Positions 1 through 6,657 of a stretch of 6,860 nt of DNA are shown in pieces. How positions within the stretch are numbered: position 1 is the stretch's first letter; every line of letters starts with the position of its first letter. The notes beneath the pieces are model-generated. The model saw only the letters and a program-made list of their open reading frames with translations, was not told the origin of the DNA and searched no databases. The DNA is taken from NCBI GenBank assembly GCA_947037995.1, contig CAMQUV010000056.1:1-6860 (forward strand), given 5' to 3'. The translations under genes were made by a program, and so were the position numbers. The DNA comes from an uncultured Rikenellaceae bacterium. Lineage in GTDB: Bacteria; Bacteroidota; Bacteroidia; Bacteroidales; Rikenellaceae.

Positions 1-60
1 AGCCAGCGCCCGCCCCTCGGCGCGGCTGAACAAGTCAGCACACACCCGGGCGCTGAAATT

Positions 61-75
61 CCAACCAACCAACCA
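61..75. repeat. CCAA tetranucleotide tandem repeat
   Basis: Three complete CCAA units and a partial fourth run without interruption. The tract lies inside the non-coding segment, so any length change would not alter a reading frame that I can identify. Confidence 0.7.
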
Positions 76-198
76 CAAACTGGCATAGGCGAACGAAGCC
101 TGTGGAGGTACTCGCACCAGTAAGCGAGCCTCCACTTCGGGAGGCTTCGGCTCGCAGGCTGATAGCTGCCGAAACATCCTACAAACAGTGGCATAGCC
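75..198. repeat. Imperfect direct repeat pair, ~16-18 bp
   Basis: Positions 75-90 (ACAAACTGGCATAGGC) recur at 181-198 as ACAAACAGTGGCATAGCC, differing by a 2-base insertion and one substitution. The two copies bracket the nested hairpins at 97-160. The arrangement could mark the ends of a repeat unit or two equivalent elements of a structured RNA. The function is unknown. Confidence 0.5.
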
Positions 199-360
199 AA
201 AGCTAATAACATTGAATGCCCCTATCCGCACAGGTATAACCAATAGCAACTTTCGAAGCCGACAGGCAATTAAAAGGGGGTCTAAATCGGGGGTATGCTA
301 TGATTTAAGGTTGTAGTTAGTAGGGTGCGCAGAGCAAATCGGCATTTTTTTCACAAAAAA

Positions 361-392
361 GTTGCACATTAAAAACAATTCAGCTACCTTTG
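361..392 (+). promoter_or_regulatory. Bacteroidetes-type promoter of the rplU operon
   Basis: A -7 box TACCTTTG at 385-392 matches the phylum consensus TAnnTTTG. A GTTG -33 element lies at 361-364, with a 20-base spacer, which is the usual spacing for the primary Bacteroidetes sigma factor. A T-tract (344-351) and an A-tract (355-360) lie immediately upstream and could act as an UP-like element. Transcription would start near 398-400, giving a leader of roughly 80 bases before the rplU start. This is the best-formed promoter in the window, as expected for a ribosomal protein operon. Confidence 0.8.
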
Positions 393-398
393 CACTCC

Positions 399-477
399 AT
401 TGTGTACCCTAATCGTGACATTCGCGCGGGGATATGGTGGTTTTTTTAATTATTAACTAACAATAAAACATTCTTAT
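399..477 (+). promoter_or_regulatory. 5' untranslated leader of rplU
   Basis: About 80 bases separate the predicted transcription start from the rplU ATG. The leader has a G-rich patch (424-440) followed by seven Ts (441-447), which loosely resembles an attenuator, but I could not build a convincing stem before the T run. The last 30 bases are A/T-rich with no Shine-Dalgarno sequence, as is normal in Bacteroidetes. Autogenous control by a ribosomal protein is possible from the leader length, but the sequence does not show it. Confidence 0.35.
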
Positions 478-789
478 ATGTATGCAATTGTAGAAATAGC
501 AGGACAGCAATTCAAAATTGAAGCTGGTCGCAAGCTGTACGTTCACCGTCTGGCTGCCGAAGAAGGCACCAACGTCAGTTTCGATAAAATCCTTCTGCTA
601 GACAACGACGGAAAGGTTACCATAGGCGCACCTTTAATCAAAGACGCAACAGTTAAAGCAACTGTTATCAGACACCTAAAAGACGACAAGGTTCTTGTCT
701 TCAAAAAGAAAAGACGTAAAGGCTACAAAAAACTCAACGGCCACCGTCAATGTCTGACACAAATTATTATTGACGAAATCAACGCGTAA
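478..789 (+). CDS. rplU: Large ribosomal subunit protein bL21
   Basis: This encodes the 50S protein bL21, an RNA-binding protein of the large subunit that contacts 23S rRNA. The 103 residues are the full family length. The N-terminus [17 protein letters not shown] is the classic L21 opening. The basic block [17 protein letters not shown] (about residues 75-91), followed by a T and a short beta strand, is the family's C-terminal rRNA-binding signature. The ATG lies at the end of an A/T-rich leader with no Shine-Dalgarno sequence and gives the canonical first residues. It is the first gene after the promoter at 361-392, and rpmA follows after 65 bases, the usual rplU-rpmA order in bacteria. Third codon positions favour C over G. 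Confidence 0.97.
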   Translation: MYAIVEIAGQQFKIEAGRKLYVHRLAAEEGTNVSFDKILLLDNDGKVTIGAPLIKDATVKATVIRHLKDDKVLVFKKKRRKGYKKLNGHRQCLTQIIIDEINA

Positions 790-854
790 TCTACACGTTC
801 AATCGTCTCTAACGAAATTAAATTAAACCTTAATCCTTAACATATTATACTCAT

Positions 855-1115
855 ATGGCTCACAAAAAAGGTGTCGGTAGTTCTAAGAACGGCCGCGAAT
901 CTGAAAGCAAAAGACTTGGTGTTAAACTCTTCGGAGGACAATTCGCCAAAGCTGGAAATATACTTATACGTCAACGTGGTACTGTGCACAATCCTGGCGA
1001 AAACGTTGGAATGGGTAAAGACCACACTCTTTTCGCTCTTATTGATGGCACTGTTTGCTTCAAAAAGAAAGCAGAAGGGAAATCTTACGTCTCTATCGCT
1101 CCTATCAGCGAATAA
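855..1115 (+). CDS. rpmA: Large ribosomal subunit protein bL27
   Basis: This encodes bL27, whose N-terminal tail reaches towards the peptidyl transferase centre and helps place tRNA substrates. The 86 residues match the family. The opening [18 protein letters not shown] and the following [11 protein letters not shown] are diagnostic. The central [25 protein letters not shown] segment is also canonical. The protein starts directly with MAHKKG, so it lacks the cleavable N-terminal extension known from Firmicutes. The ATG follows A/T-rich sequence with no Shine-Dalgarno motif. It lies 65 bases after rplU and 49 before rpmE2, with no terminator between, so the three genes are probably co-transcribed. 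Confidence 0.97.
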   Translation: MAHKKGVGSSKNGRESESKRLGVKLFGGQFAKAGNILIRQRGTVHNPGENVGMGKDHTLFALIDGTVCFKKKAEGKSYVSIAPISE

Positions 1116-1164
1116 GACTACCCCCAACTTACTAATATTACTTAAATTATAAACAACATATAAG

Positions 1165-1410
1165 ATGAAACAAGGTATTCACCCTGAAAACTACCGTGTG
1201 GTGGCATTCAAAGATATGTCGAACGAAAATGTATTCCTGTGTCGCTCTACTGTCAACACTAAAGAAACTATCGAAATCGACGGAGAAAGCTTTCCACTAT
1301 ATAAAGTAGAAATCTCTAACACATCACACCCTTTCTACACTGGTAAACAAAAACTTGTAGATACGGCTGGACGTGTTGACAAATTTATGACTAGATACAA
1401 AAGAAAATAA
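1165..1410 (+). CDS. rpmE2: Large ribosomal subunit protein bL31, type B (zinc-free)
   Basis: This encodes bL31, which bridges the 50S central protuberance and the 30S head. The 81 residues, the opening [18 protein letters not shown] and the tail [20 protein letters not shown] identify the type B form. The zinc-binding CxxC pair of type A L31 is absent; the only cysteine is at about residue 26 (FLCRST). Type B is the zinc-independent paralogue. In many bacteria it is induced by zinc shortage, whereas in Bacteroidetes it is commonly the housekeeping copy. It is the last gene before the terminator at 1458-1496 and has no visible promoter of its own, so it seems to be expressed with L21 and L27. 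Confidence 0.96.
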   Translation: MKQGIHPENYRVVAFKDMSNENVFLCRSTVNTKETIEIDGESFPLYKVEISNTSHPFYTGKQKLVDTAGRVDKFMTRYKRK

Positions 1411-1457
1411 ACGATATTTATTATAACGTTTGACCTCTTTATCGATGTCCTGCATTT

Positions 1458-1496
1458 AAAACTCCCTATTATCAACTCTGATAATAGGGAGTTTTT
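1458..1496 (+). terminator. Rho-independent terminator of the rplU-rpmA-rpmE2 operon
   Basis: A perfect 16-bp stem pairs 1458-1473 with 1480-1495 around the 6-base loop AACTCT. Its core arm is ACTCCCTATTATC and it ends in a run of five Ts. The run of As at the start of the 5' arm pairs with the T run, so some termination of minus-strand transcription is also possible. It lies 48 bases after the rpmE2 stop codon. Confidence 0.92.
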
Positions 1497-1581
1497 CGCA
1501 TACTATAATGAGATTTTTAACCTTTTATAGTTTTTCACACAAAAAACACAACCCAAACTACTTTTATATCATTTTTTTTAC

Positions 1582-1589
1582 TATATTTG
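1582..1589 (+). promoter_or_regulatory. Probable -7 box for the ppiD-like gene
   Basis: TATATTTG matches the Bacteroidetes TAnnTTTG consensus and lies 65 bases before the ATG at 1655, after the upstream terminator. No clear TTG -33 element is found 19-21 bases upstream, where the sequence is A/T-rich, so the assignment rests on the -7 box and its position. The start of transcription would be near 1596. Confidence 0.55.
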
Positions 1590-1654
1590 CAAGATATACA
1601 ACACCGAAGAAATTACAAATAAAATATAAACTATAAAGAATCTGAACACCTAAT

Positions 1655-3682
1655 ATGGCATCACTTCAAACACTACGTGAAAAAGGCGGCGTTATTGTCG
1701 CACTAGTAATCGGACTTGCACTCGTTGCATTCCTCCTCGGAGACCTCCTTGGCTCCGGTGGCACCCTAATGTCCAACAACAATGCTGGGGAAATTGACGG
1801 TACCTCTATCTCAATTGCTGATTACCAACAGAAAGTTGACCAACTCTATACTGTCGCCGAAATGACACAAGGGCAGCAACCTTCAACCGATGAGCAAAAA
1901 GCACAAATCCAAGCGCAAGCCTGGGAGTCGTTTATTCGCAAAATCGCACTTATGCCCCAGCTTGAACAACTGGGTATCAAAACCACTAACGAAATAACTA
2001 CCCAACTATTCGAAGGGAAATACTATTCGCAAATGCTCGCTACTATGTTTGTTGACCCACAAACCGGGAACTTTAGCCAAGATTATCTTAGAGCGGTAGC
2101 GGCTAACGTTGACCAAGACCCAACTGGCAAAATGAGCATATTCTGGAGCTACCTAGAAGGTGAAGTCACTGACCAAGAGAGCGTTGAGAATCTTAGAGCA
2201 CTTACTAACGCTGCGGCCTATACTACCGACCTCGAAGCTAATTTTGTGGCGCAACTGCAAGCAACTTCTAGTAATATCAATTATAGCGCAACACCTTACA
2301 CCTCTATCGCTGACAGCACTGTGAATGTTACTGAGGAGCAAATCAAAAAATTCTATGATGCGAATAAAGCACTGTTTAAAGAGCAACCATCGAGAACTAT
2401 CTCGTATGTGACGTTCGACGCGCTACCTTCTGCTCAGGACTATAAAGATGCTGAAACTCAAGCAAACACACTTGCGGCTGAACTGAAAAAAGCGCCAGAT
2501 GCATCTGGTTACGCTAGAGCAAATACGCAAGGCGATGCTGATGATAAATATTATGCTGAAGACCAACTTAGCGGCGAACTTGCTGCCTATGCGTTTGGTG
2601 GAAATCAAAGCGAAATCTATGGTCCATTGCTTAATGGTACTGAATATGTGATGGCGAAAGTTGCTGACAAAAAAATGGTGAGAGACTCGATTGAGATTAG
2701 CCAAATTGTACTTATGACTAACCAAACCAAACTCGCGGATAGTATCGTAAATGCACTGTATAAAGGTGCTAGCTTTGCGAAACTTGCTGCGAAATACTCG
2801 CTCGATACGCAAACCCCTGAAGGCAAACTTGGCGTGGTTGACCCGCAAACACTTCCTGTACAGTTCTCAAAAGAACTTATTAGCGCTAAATCTAATGATG
2901 TTGTAGTGGTTACACTTCCACAGCAAATCCACGTTATTAGAGTTACTAATACTATAGGTAATAAAACTAAAGTCAAACTCGCAAGATTGTCTATCCCTAT
3001 CGAGCCTAGCTCAACTACGAGAAATATGGCCTATGCTAAGGCTACGGAATTCGTTATTGCGGCTAATAATAAAGCAATAGGATATAGCAAAGCTGTTACT
3101 GATAGCTCACTTATAGCACGTAGCGCTACTATTTACCCTAACCAAAGGTCAGTACAAGGAGTCAACGATTCTAGAGAACTGGCTTCGTGGTCGTATAACG
3201 GTGCTAATGATAATAGCATCTCTGATGTTATGTCGTTTGGTGATAGCTTTATCGTGGCTGCTCTTACAGGAGCTAACGAAGATTCTTTCGCTCAACTAGC
3301 TACCGTTGCACCGCAAATCAAAGTTCAACTGGTTAGAGAAGCTAAAACTGAGCAAATTATCAAAAATATTGCACAAAACGCACCTGAGCAAAACCTAAAA
3401 GCAGATGCAGTTACATTTGAAAGCTATATTGTTGGCGATGCTGGATACGAACCAGGACTTGCCGGAGCAGTCGCTGCACTCAAAATTGACGAAAACTCTA
3501 AACCTATTACAGGATACCAAGGTGTCTACACCGCGCTAGTTACTAGCCAAGTGTCGAACCCTAGCGACCCGATGATTGAAAAAGAAAGAATCGAAGCCCA
3601 ACGTAAACAAATGGCATTTATGATGCTTTACCAAGGATTTGTCGATAATATCCAAGTTGAAGATACTAGATACAAATTCTAG
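1655..3682 (+). CDS. Membrane-anchored SurA/PpiD-type peptidyl-prolyl isomerase-like folding factor
   Basis: This is a predicted inner-membrane chaperone with its bulk in the periplasm, where PpiD/SurA proteins assist folding of exported and outer-membrane proteins. Residues 1-11 are short and cytoplasmic, and residues 12-33 form one hydrophobic segment (VIVALVIGLALVAFLLGDLL) that reads as an uncleaved anchor. Residues ~45-245 form an alpha-helical SurA-N-like region that starts GEIDGTSISIADYQQKV. Residues ~345-431 form a parvulin (PPIC) domain, from IEISQIVLM through FAKLAAKYSLD to QIHVIRV. A second, weaker repeat of alpha/beta sequence runs to the C-terminus, which ends VEDTRYKF as in Bacteroidetes homologues. 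The length of 675 is close to that of Bacteroidetes relatives. In the parvulin domain, the His of the usual HIL motif is replaced by Gln (about 349), so isomerase activity is doubtful and a chaperone role is more likely. It lies alone between two terminators. The gene symbol is withheld because orthology to E. coli ppiD is not certain. Confidence 0.88.
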   Translation: MASLQTLREKGGVIVALVIGLALVAFLLGDLLGSGGTLMSNNNAGEIDGTSISIADYQQKVDQLYTVAEMTQGQQPSTDEQKAQIQAQAWESFIRKIALMPQLEQLGIKTTNEITTQLFEGKYYSQMLATMFVDPQTGNFSQDYLRAVAANVDQDPTGKMSIFWSYLEGEVTDQESVENLRALTNAAAYTTDLEANFVAQLQATSSNINYSATPYTSIADSTVNVTEEQIKKFYDANKALFKEQPSRTISYVTFDALPSAQDYKDAETQANTLAAELKKAPDASGYARANTQGDADDKYYAEDQLSGELAAYAFGGNQSEIYGPLLNGTEYVMAKVADKKMVRDSIEISQIVLMTNQTKLADSIVNALYKGASFAKLAAKYSLDTQTPEGKLGVVDPQTLPVQFSKELISAKSNDVVVVTLPQQIHVIRVTNTIGNKTKVKLARLSIPIEPSSTTRNMAYAKATEFVIAANNKAIGYSKAVTDSSLIARSATIYPNQRSVQGVNDSRELASWSYNGANDNSISDVMSFGDSFIVAALTGANEDSFAQLATVAPQIKVQLVREAKTEQIIKNIAQNAPEQNLKADAVTFESYIVGDAGYEPGLAGAVAALKIDENSKPITGYQGVYTALVTSQVSNPSDPMIEKERIEAQRKQMAFMMLYQGFVDNIQVEDTRYKF

Positions 3683-3697
3683 TAATCAAATAATAAT

Positions 3698-3736
3698 GAA
3701 AGGGGCGTTTATATTTTTTATGTAAATGCCCCTTTT
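3698..3736 (+). terminator. Rho-independent terminator after the ppiD-like gene
   Basis: The arm AAAGGGGCGTTTA (3699-3711) pairs with TAAATGCCCCTTT (3723-3735) around an 11-base T-rich loop, with one G-T pair at 3707/3727. The 3' arm ends in TTTT. It begins 16 bases after the stop codon and separates this gene from glutamine synthetase. Confidence 0.87.
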
Positions 3737-3830
3737 CAGAACAACCAATGTCTATATACTCTTATGCTAGCGCAGATAAAATGAGAATGTTGATGTTAAA
3801 TAAGTAACCATAATTTAATAAAAAATCAAA

Positions 3831-6023
3831 ATGGCACAACTACGTTTCAAAATGGTAGAGCAAGCGATAGCTCGCAAAGCAGTACCCGTCGAGGCACCTA
3901 AAGAACGACCTAGCGAATATTTCGCGAAGTATGTCTTTAACAAAGCAAAAATGGTAAGATTCTTACCACAAAAAACCTACCAAGCACTCGTCGAAGTGAT
4001 GGAACACCGAAGTATCCTTCCGCCGTCACTGGCCACGGAAGTAGCGCTCGGAATGAAACAATGGGCAATGGAAATGGGCGCAACCCACTATACCCACTGG
4101 TTTCAACCCCTTACAGGCGGAACTGCCGAAAAACACGATGCCTTCGTTGAGCACGACTCGCAAGGCGGACTGATGGAAGAATTTAGCGCCAAACTACTGT
4201 CGCAACAAGAAGGTGACGCATCCAGCTTCCCTAATGGAGGAACTCGCAGCACGTTCGAAGCACGCGGATACTCGGCCTGGGACCCAACCTCACCGGCGTT
4301 TATCGTCGACGGAACACTATGCATACCAACTATATTTATATCATATACAGGCGAAGCGCTTGATTTCAAAACACCACTACTCAAATCTATCGATGCGGTG
4401 AATAAAGAGGCAACTAAAGTTTGCCAACTGTTCGACCCTACGGTTAAGTCTATAACGGCATTTTTGGGATGGGAACAAGAATATTTCCTGATTGACGAAG
4501 GACTTTGGGCGGCGAGACCTGACCTTGTGCTCACTGGCAGAACGCTGATGGGACACGAAAGTGCCAAAAATCAACAGCTCGAAGACCACTATTTCGGTGC
4601 AATTCCTACTAGAGTCGCAGCGTTTATGCGCGAACTAGAGTACGAATGCTGGAAACTTGGCATACCGGCCAAAACTAGACATAATGAAGTAGCTCCAGGA
4701 CAATTCGAACTAGCCCCAATATACGAAGAAGCTAACCTTGCGAATGACCATAACCTGCTCTTAATGAGTATTATGCGTAAGATTTCACGAAGACATAATT
4801 TCCGAATTGTGCTTCACGAAAAACCATTTAAAGGAATCAATGGCTCGGGCAAACACAATAACTGGTCGCTGGGCACAGACACGGGCGTAAACCTGTTCTC
4901 ACCAGCCAAAACCGACATCGGAAACCTTCAGTTTGTCACGTTTATGGTGAACGCGATTATGGCGGTCAAAAAACATAATGGTATGCTCAAAGCTATTATT
5001 AGCAGCGCTACCAATGCCCATCGACTAGGTGCTAACGAAGCGCCACCGGCGATTATCTCTGTTTTCTTGGGCGAACAATTGTCGTCACTGTTCCATAAAA
5101 TCGAAAATAGTGACACCGAAGATGTTATTAAATTAGATGATAAATCTGGGTTCAAACTAGGACTGCAACAAATACCGGAGATTTTTATCGACAATACCGA
5201 TAGAAATAGAACCTCACCGTTTGCATTTACAGGCAACCGATTCGAATTCCGCGCGGTGGGCTCTGCAGCTAACTGTGGCGGAGCAATTACGGTGCTTAAT
5301 ACTGCTATGGCTCAGCAACTTAAAGAGTTTTATGCTAAGGTTGAGAAATTAACGGCTACTGGTGTAGCGTTGCACAAAGCTGTCTTTATGGTGATTAAAG
5401 AGCTGGTTATAGAGTCAAAACCGATTGTATTCGACGGTAATGGATATAGCGAGGAGTGGAAAGAAGAGGCAGCCGAAAGAGGCCTTGATTGCGAAAGCTC
5501 TGTACCGCTTATTTTCGATAGATATTTGTACCCTGAAACTTTCGAAATGTTTGAAACTATGGGAGTTATGAATAGACGTGAGCTCGAAGCGCGCGCCGAA
5601 GTCAACTGGGAAATGTACACTAAGAAAATCCAAATCGAGGCACGCGTGCTTGGGGATTTAATTATGAATCACATCCTACCCGTTGCTAGTGCTTATGAAG
5701 CCGATTTGCTCGATAAAGTCTATAAAATCAACCAACTATTCACTAACCCGGAAGAGGCTAAGTATGTTGGCGAAAGAGATATGCTGCTGATTATGAAGAT
5801 TACTAGCCATATCCGAAATGTGAGACTTCACGTCGATAAAATGGTTGCGGCACGTAGAGCAGCTAACGTTATCACCTCCGAACGCGAAAAAGCTATCGCT
5901 TATCACGATAACGTAGCGCCTGAGATTGAGGAAGTTAGATACTATGTTGACAAACTCGAACTTATCGTTGATAACGAACGTTGGACACTACCTAAATATC
6001 GCGAACTACTGTTCCTACGCTAA
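3831..6023 (+). CDS. glnN: Type III glutamine synthetase
   Basis: This enzyme makes glutamine from glutamate and ammonia with ATP hydrolysis, the main route of ammonia assimilation. The 730 residues match the ~730-residue type III (GSIII) family best known from Bacteroides, and are far longer than type I or II enzymes. Visible motifs include THYTHWFQPLT (about 85-95) and EFSAKLLSQQEGDASSFPNGG, GSIII landmarks near the N-terminus. GWEQEYFL (213-220) carries metal-ligand glutamates. RHNEVAPGQFELAP (283-296), INGSGKHNNWSL (336-347) and RNRTSPFAFTGNRFEFR (458-474) belong to the catalytic core. The C-terminal GSIII-specific helical region runs from ~500 to the conserved end LPKYRELLF. The start at 3831 gives the family-like opening MAQLRFKMVE. 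No TAnnTTTG promoter box is visible in 3738-3830, so regulation cannot be read from the sequence. No P-II or ammonium transporter gene is adjacent. Confidence 0.96.
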   Translation: MAQLRFKMVEQAIARKAVPVEAPKERPSEYFAKYVFNKAKMVRFLPQKTYQALVEVMEHRSILPPSLATEVALGMKQWAMEMGATHYTHWFQPLTGGTAEKHDAFVEHDSQGGLMEEFSAKLLSQQEGDASSFPNGGTRSTFEARGYSAWDPTSPAFIVDGTLCIPTIFISYTGEALDFKTPLLKSIDAVNKEATKVCQLFDPTVKSITAFLGWEQEYFLIDEGLWAARPDLVLTGRTLMGHESAKNQQLEDHYFGAIPTRVAAFMRELEYECWKLGIPAKTRHNEVAPGQFELAPIYEEANLANDHNLLLMSIMRKISRRHNFRIVLHEKPFKGINGSGKHNNWSLGTDTGVNLFSPAKTDIGNLQFVTFMVNAIMAVKKHNGMLKAIISSATNAHRLGANEAPPAIISVFLGEQLSSLFHKIENSDTEDVIKLDDKSGFKLGLQQIPEIFIDNTDRNRTSPFAFTGNRFEFRAVGSAANCGGAITVLNTAMAQQLKEFYAKVEKLTATGVALHKAVFMVIKELVIESKPIVFDGNGYSEEWKEEAAERGLDCESSVPLIFDRYLYPETFEMFETMGVMNRRELEARAEVNWEMYTKKIQIEARVLGDLIMNHILPVASAYEADLLDKVYKINQLFTNPEEAKYVGERDMLLIMKITSHIRNVRLHVDKMVAARRAANVITSEREKAIAYHDNVAPEIEEVRYYVDKLELIVDNERWTLPKYRELLFLR

Positions 6024-6049
6024 TTTTAGGAATACTTAATATATGTATG

Positions 6050-6090
6050 GCCCCCTTTTTGCAGATTTATTTGTGATTAGGGGGCTATTT
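6050..6090. terminator. Hairpin between convergent glnN and dtd; probable shared terminator
   Basis: GCCCCC (6050-6055) pairs with GGGGGC (6080-6085), extended by one T-A pair inward, around a loop of about 22 bases. The + strand 3' side continues TATTTATTT, a broken T tract, and on the minus strand the arm is preceded by AAAAA. The hairpin lies at the only place where transcripts from both sides must end, but its long loop and weak T tract make it less certain than the other two. Its right arm touches the dtd stop codon (6085-6087). Confidence 0.55.
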
Positions 6091-6534
6091 ATTTCGTGAA
6101 TCAATCCAGATTGTAACGGGTCCATCGTTCACAAGTTCAACGAGCATATTGGCTCCAAACTCGCCTTTTTGGACGGGTTTATTGGTTTCTTTGGCGAGGA
6201 GTTCACAAAATTTGTTGTAGGCCGCGAGTCCTTCTTCGCCTTTGGCGGCTTGAATGTACGATGGTCTGTTGCCTTTTTTGGTCGAGGCGAGCAGAGTGAA
6301 TTGGCTTACCATAAGTAGGTCGCCATCAACTTGTTGAACATCGAGATTCATAACACCTTGTTGGTCGTCAAATATTCTAAGTTTGGCAACTTTTTGGACA
6401 ACATATTCAATATCGCTGAGTGTGTCGCCATTTTCGACACCAATAAGTCCCATAAGACCAGTATTTATGGAGCTAATTATTTTTTGGTCAACAGTTACGT
6501 TTGCTTGTTTAACGCGTTGTATAAGGATTCTCAT
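6085..6534 (-). CDS. dtd: D-aminoacyl-tRNA deacylase
   Basis: This cytoplasmic enzyme hydrolyses the ester of D-amino acids (and glycine) mischarged on tRNA, keeping D-residues out of proteins. The 149 residues are the full family length. The opening MRILIQRVKQANVTVD is typical. VSQFTLLAS (76-84) holds the catalytic-pocket Ser and Thr of the SQxT motif. KKGNRPSY (86-93) is the conserved GxRPS-type segment. NDGPVT (136-141) is the NxGPVT motif carrying the Gly-cisPro pair that excludes L-aminoacyl substrates. The ATG at 6534-6532 gives the canonical N-terminus. The gene converges on glnN and diverges from the murF-like gene. C is far more common than G at third codon positions, as in the left-hand genes, although this gene is on the opposite strand. 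Confidence 0.96.
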   Translation of the reverse strand: MRILIQRVKQANVTVDQKIISSINTGLMGLIGVENGDTLSDIEYVVQKVAKLRIFDDQQGVMNLDVQQVDGDLLMVSQFTLLASTKKGNRPSYIQAAKGEEGLAAYNKFCELLAKETNKPVQKGEFGANMLVELVNDGPVTIWIDSRNK

Positions 6535-6577
6535 TAAGGGGGTATAATTAATTTGGCAATGAATTTATTTTGGTGAA

Positions 6578-6585
6578 CAAATCTA
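6578..6585 (-). promoter_or_regulatory. Probable -7 box for dtd
   Basis: Read on the minus strand this is TAGATTTG, a full match to TAnnTTTG. It lies 43 bases upstream of the dtd start codon and gives a predicted leader of roughly 35-40 bases. No TTG -33 element is obvious at the expected distance, so the call rests on the box and its position. Confidence 0.45.
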
Positions 6586-6599
6586 ACTATTTTTTTGCT

Positions 6600-6607
6600 T
6601 ATCTTTG
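6600..6607 (+). promoter_or_regulatory. Probable -7 box for the murF-like gene
   Basis: TATCTTTG matches TAnnTTTG and lies 50 bases before the ATG at 6658. The -33 region expected near 6576-6580 has no clear TTG and coincides with the dtd -7 box on the other strand. Confidence 0.5.
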
Positions 6608-6657
6608 TTAATAATTATAAAAAACGAGTATAAACGAATGTAAAACTGTAAAGTAGG

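Larger units (their letters stand above)
1..300. other. G+C-rich, hairpin-dense non-coding segment; possible structured RNA or dispersed repeat
   Basis: No gene is supported here. The segment is visibly richer in G+C than the coding sequence that follows and is packed with inverted repeats. Positions 5-12 (AGCGCCCG) are the exact complement of 47-54. Positions 102-108 plus 111-115 pair with 129-135 and 124-128 around an 8-base loop. Positions 128-133 pair with 140-145, 97-102 with 155-160, and 283-288 with 302-307 just past the end. A CCAA tandem lies at 61-75. I compared it with what I remember of tmRNA, RNase P RNA and group II intron domain V and found no diagnostic motif. The transcribed strand is not known. 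A TAnnTTTG-like box on the minus strand (205-198, TAGCTTTG) could drive leftward transcription, but it has no clear -33 element. The segment runs off the left edge, so its full extent is unknown. Alternatives are a small regulatory RNA, a dispersed palindromic repeat, or the 3' region of an upstream gene. Confidence 0.35.

Noticed and set aside
1..177. Minus-strand reading frame open from an ATG at 177-175 to the left edge (59 codons)
   Set aside because: It overlaps the densest inverted repeats, so its openness may come from high G+C. Its codon choice is unlike dtd on the same strand and I recognise no protein family. It could become credible only with the left flank and a protein match.
84..200. 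Plus-strand open stretch between the in-frame TAG codons at about 86 and 194
   Set aside because: It has stops at both ends, no plausible start, and the composition of structured DNA rather than of a gene.
1..300. tmRNA, RNase P RNA or group II intron remnant
   Set aside because: None of the conserved core strings (tmRNA CCACCA end and tag frame, the RNase P GAGGAAAGUC core, intron domain V) was found on either strand by eye.
871..1152. Second + frame overlapping rpmA
   Set aside because: It is an out-of-frame shadow of rpmA, whose own frame matches L27 along its full length.
2423..2976. Minus-strand open frames inside the ppiD-like gene
   Set aside because: They lie wholly within a well-supported + strand gene, have low-complexity translations and no family resemblance; they are antisense shadows.
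3738..3830. Promoter for glutamine synthetase
   Set aside because: No TAnnTTTG box or recognisable nitrogen-control site was found in this gap, so nothing is annotated.
4103..4589. Minus-strand frames within glnN
   Set aside because: They are antisense to the conserved GSIII core and have no recognisable motif.
6024..6657. Replication origin with DnaA boxes at the composition switch
   Set aside because: No TTATnCACA-type box or cluster was found in the glnN-dtd or dtd-murF gaps, so I report the skew change but do not annotate an origin.
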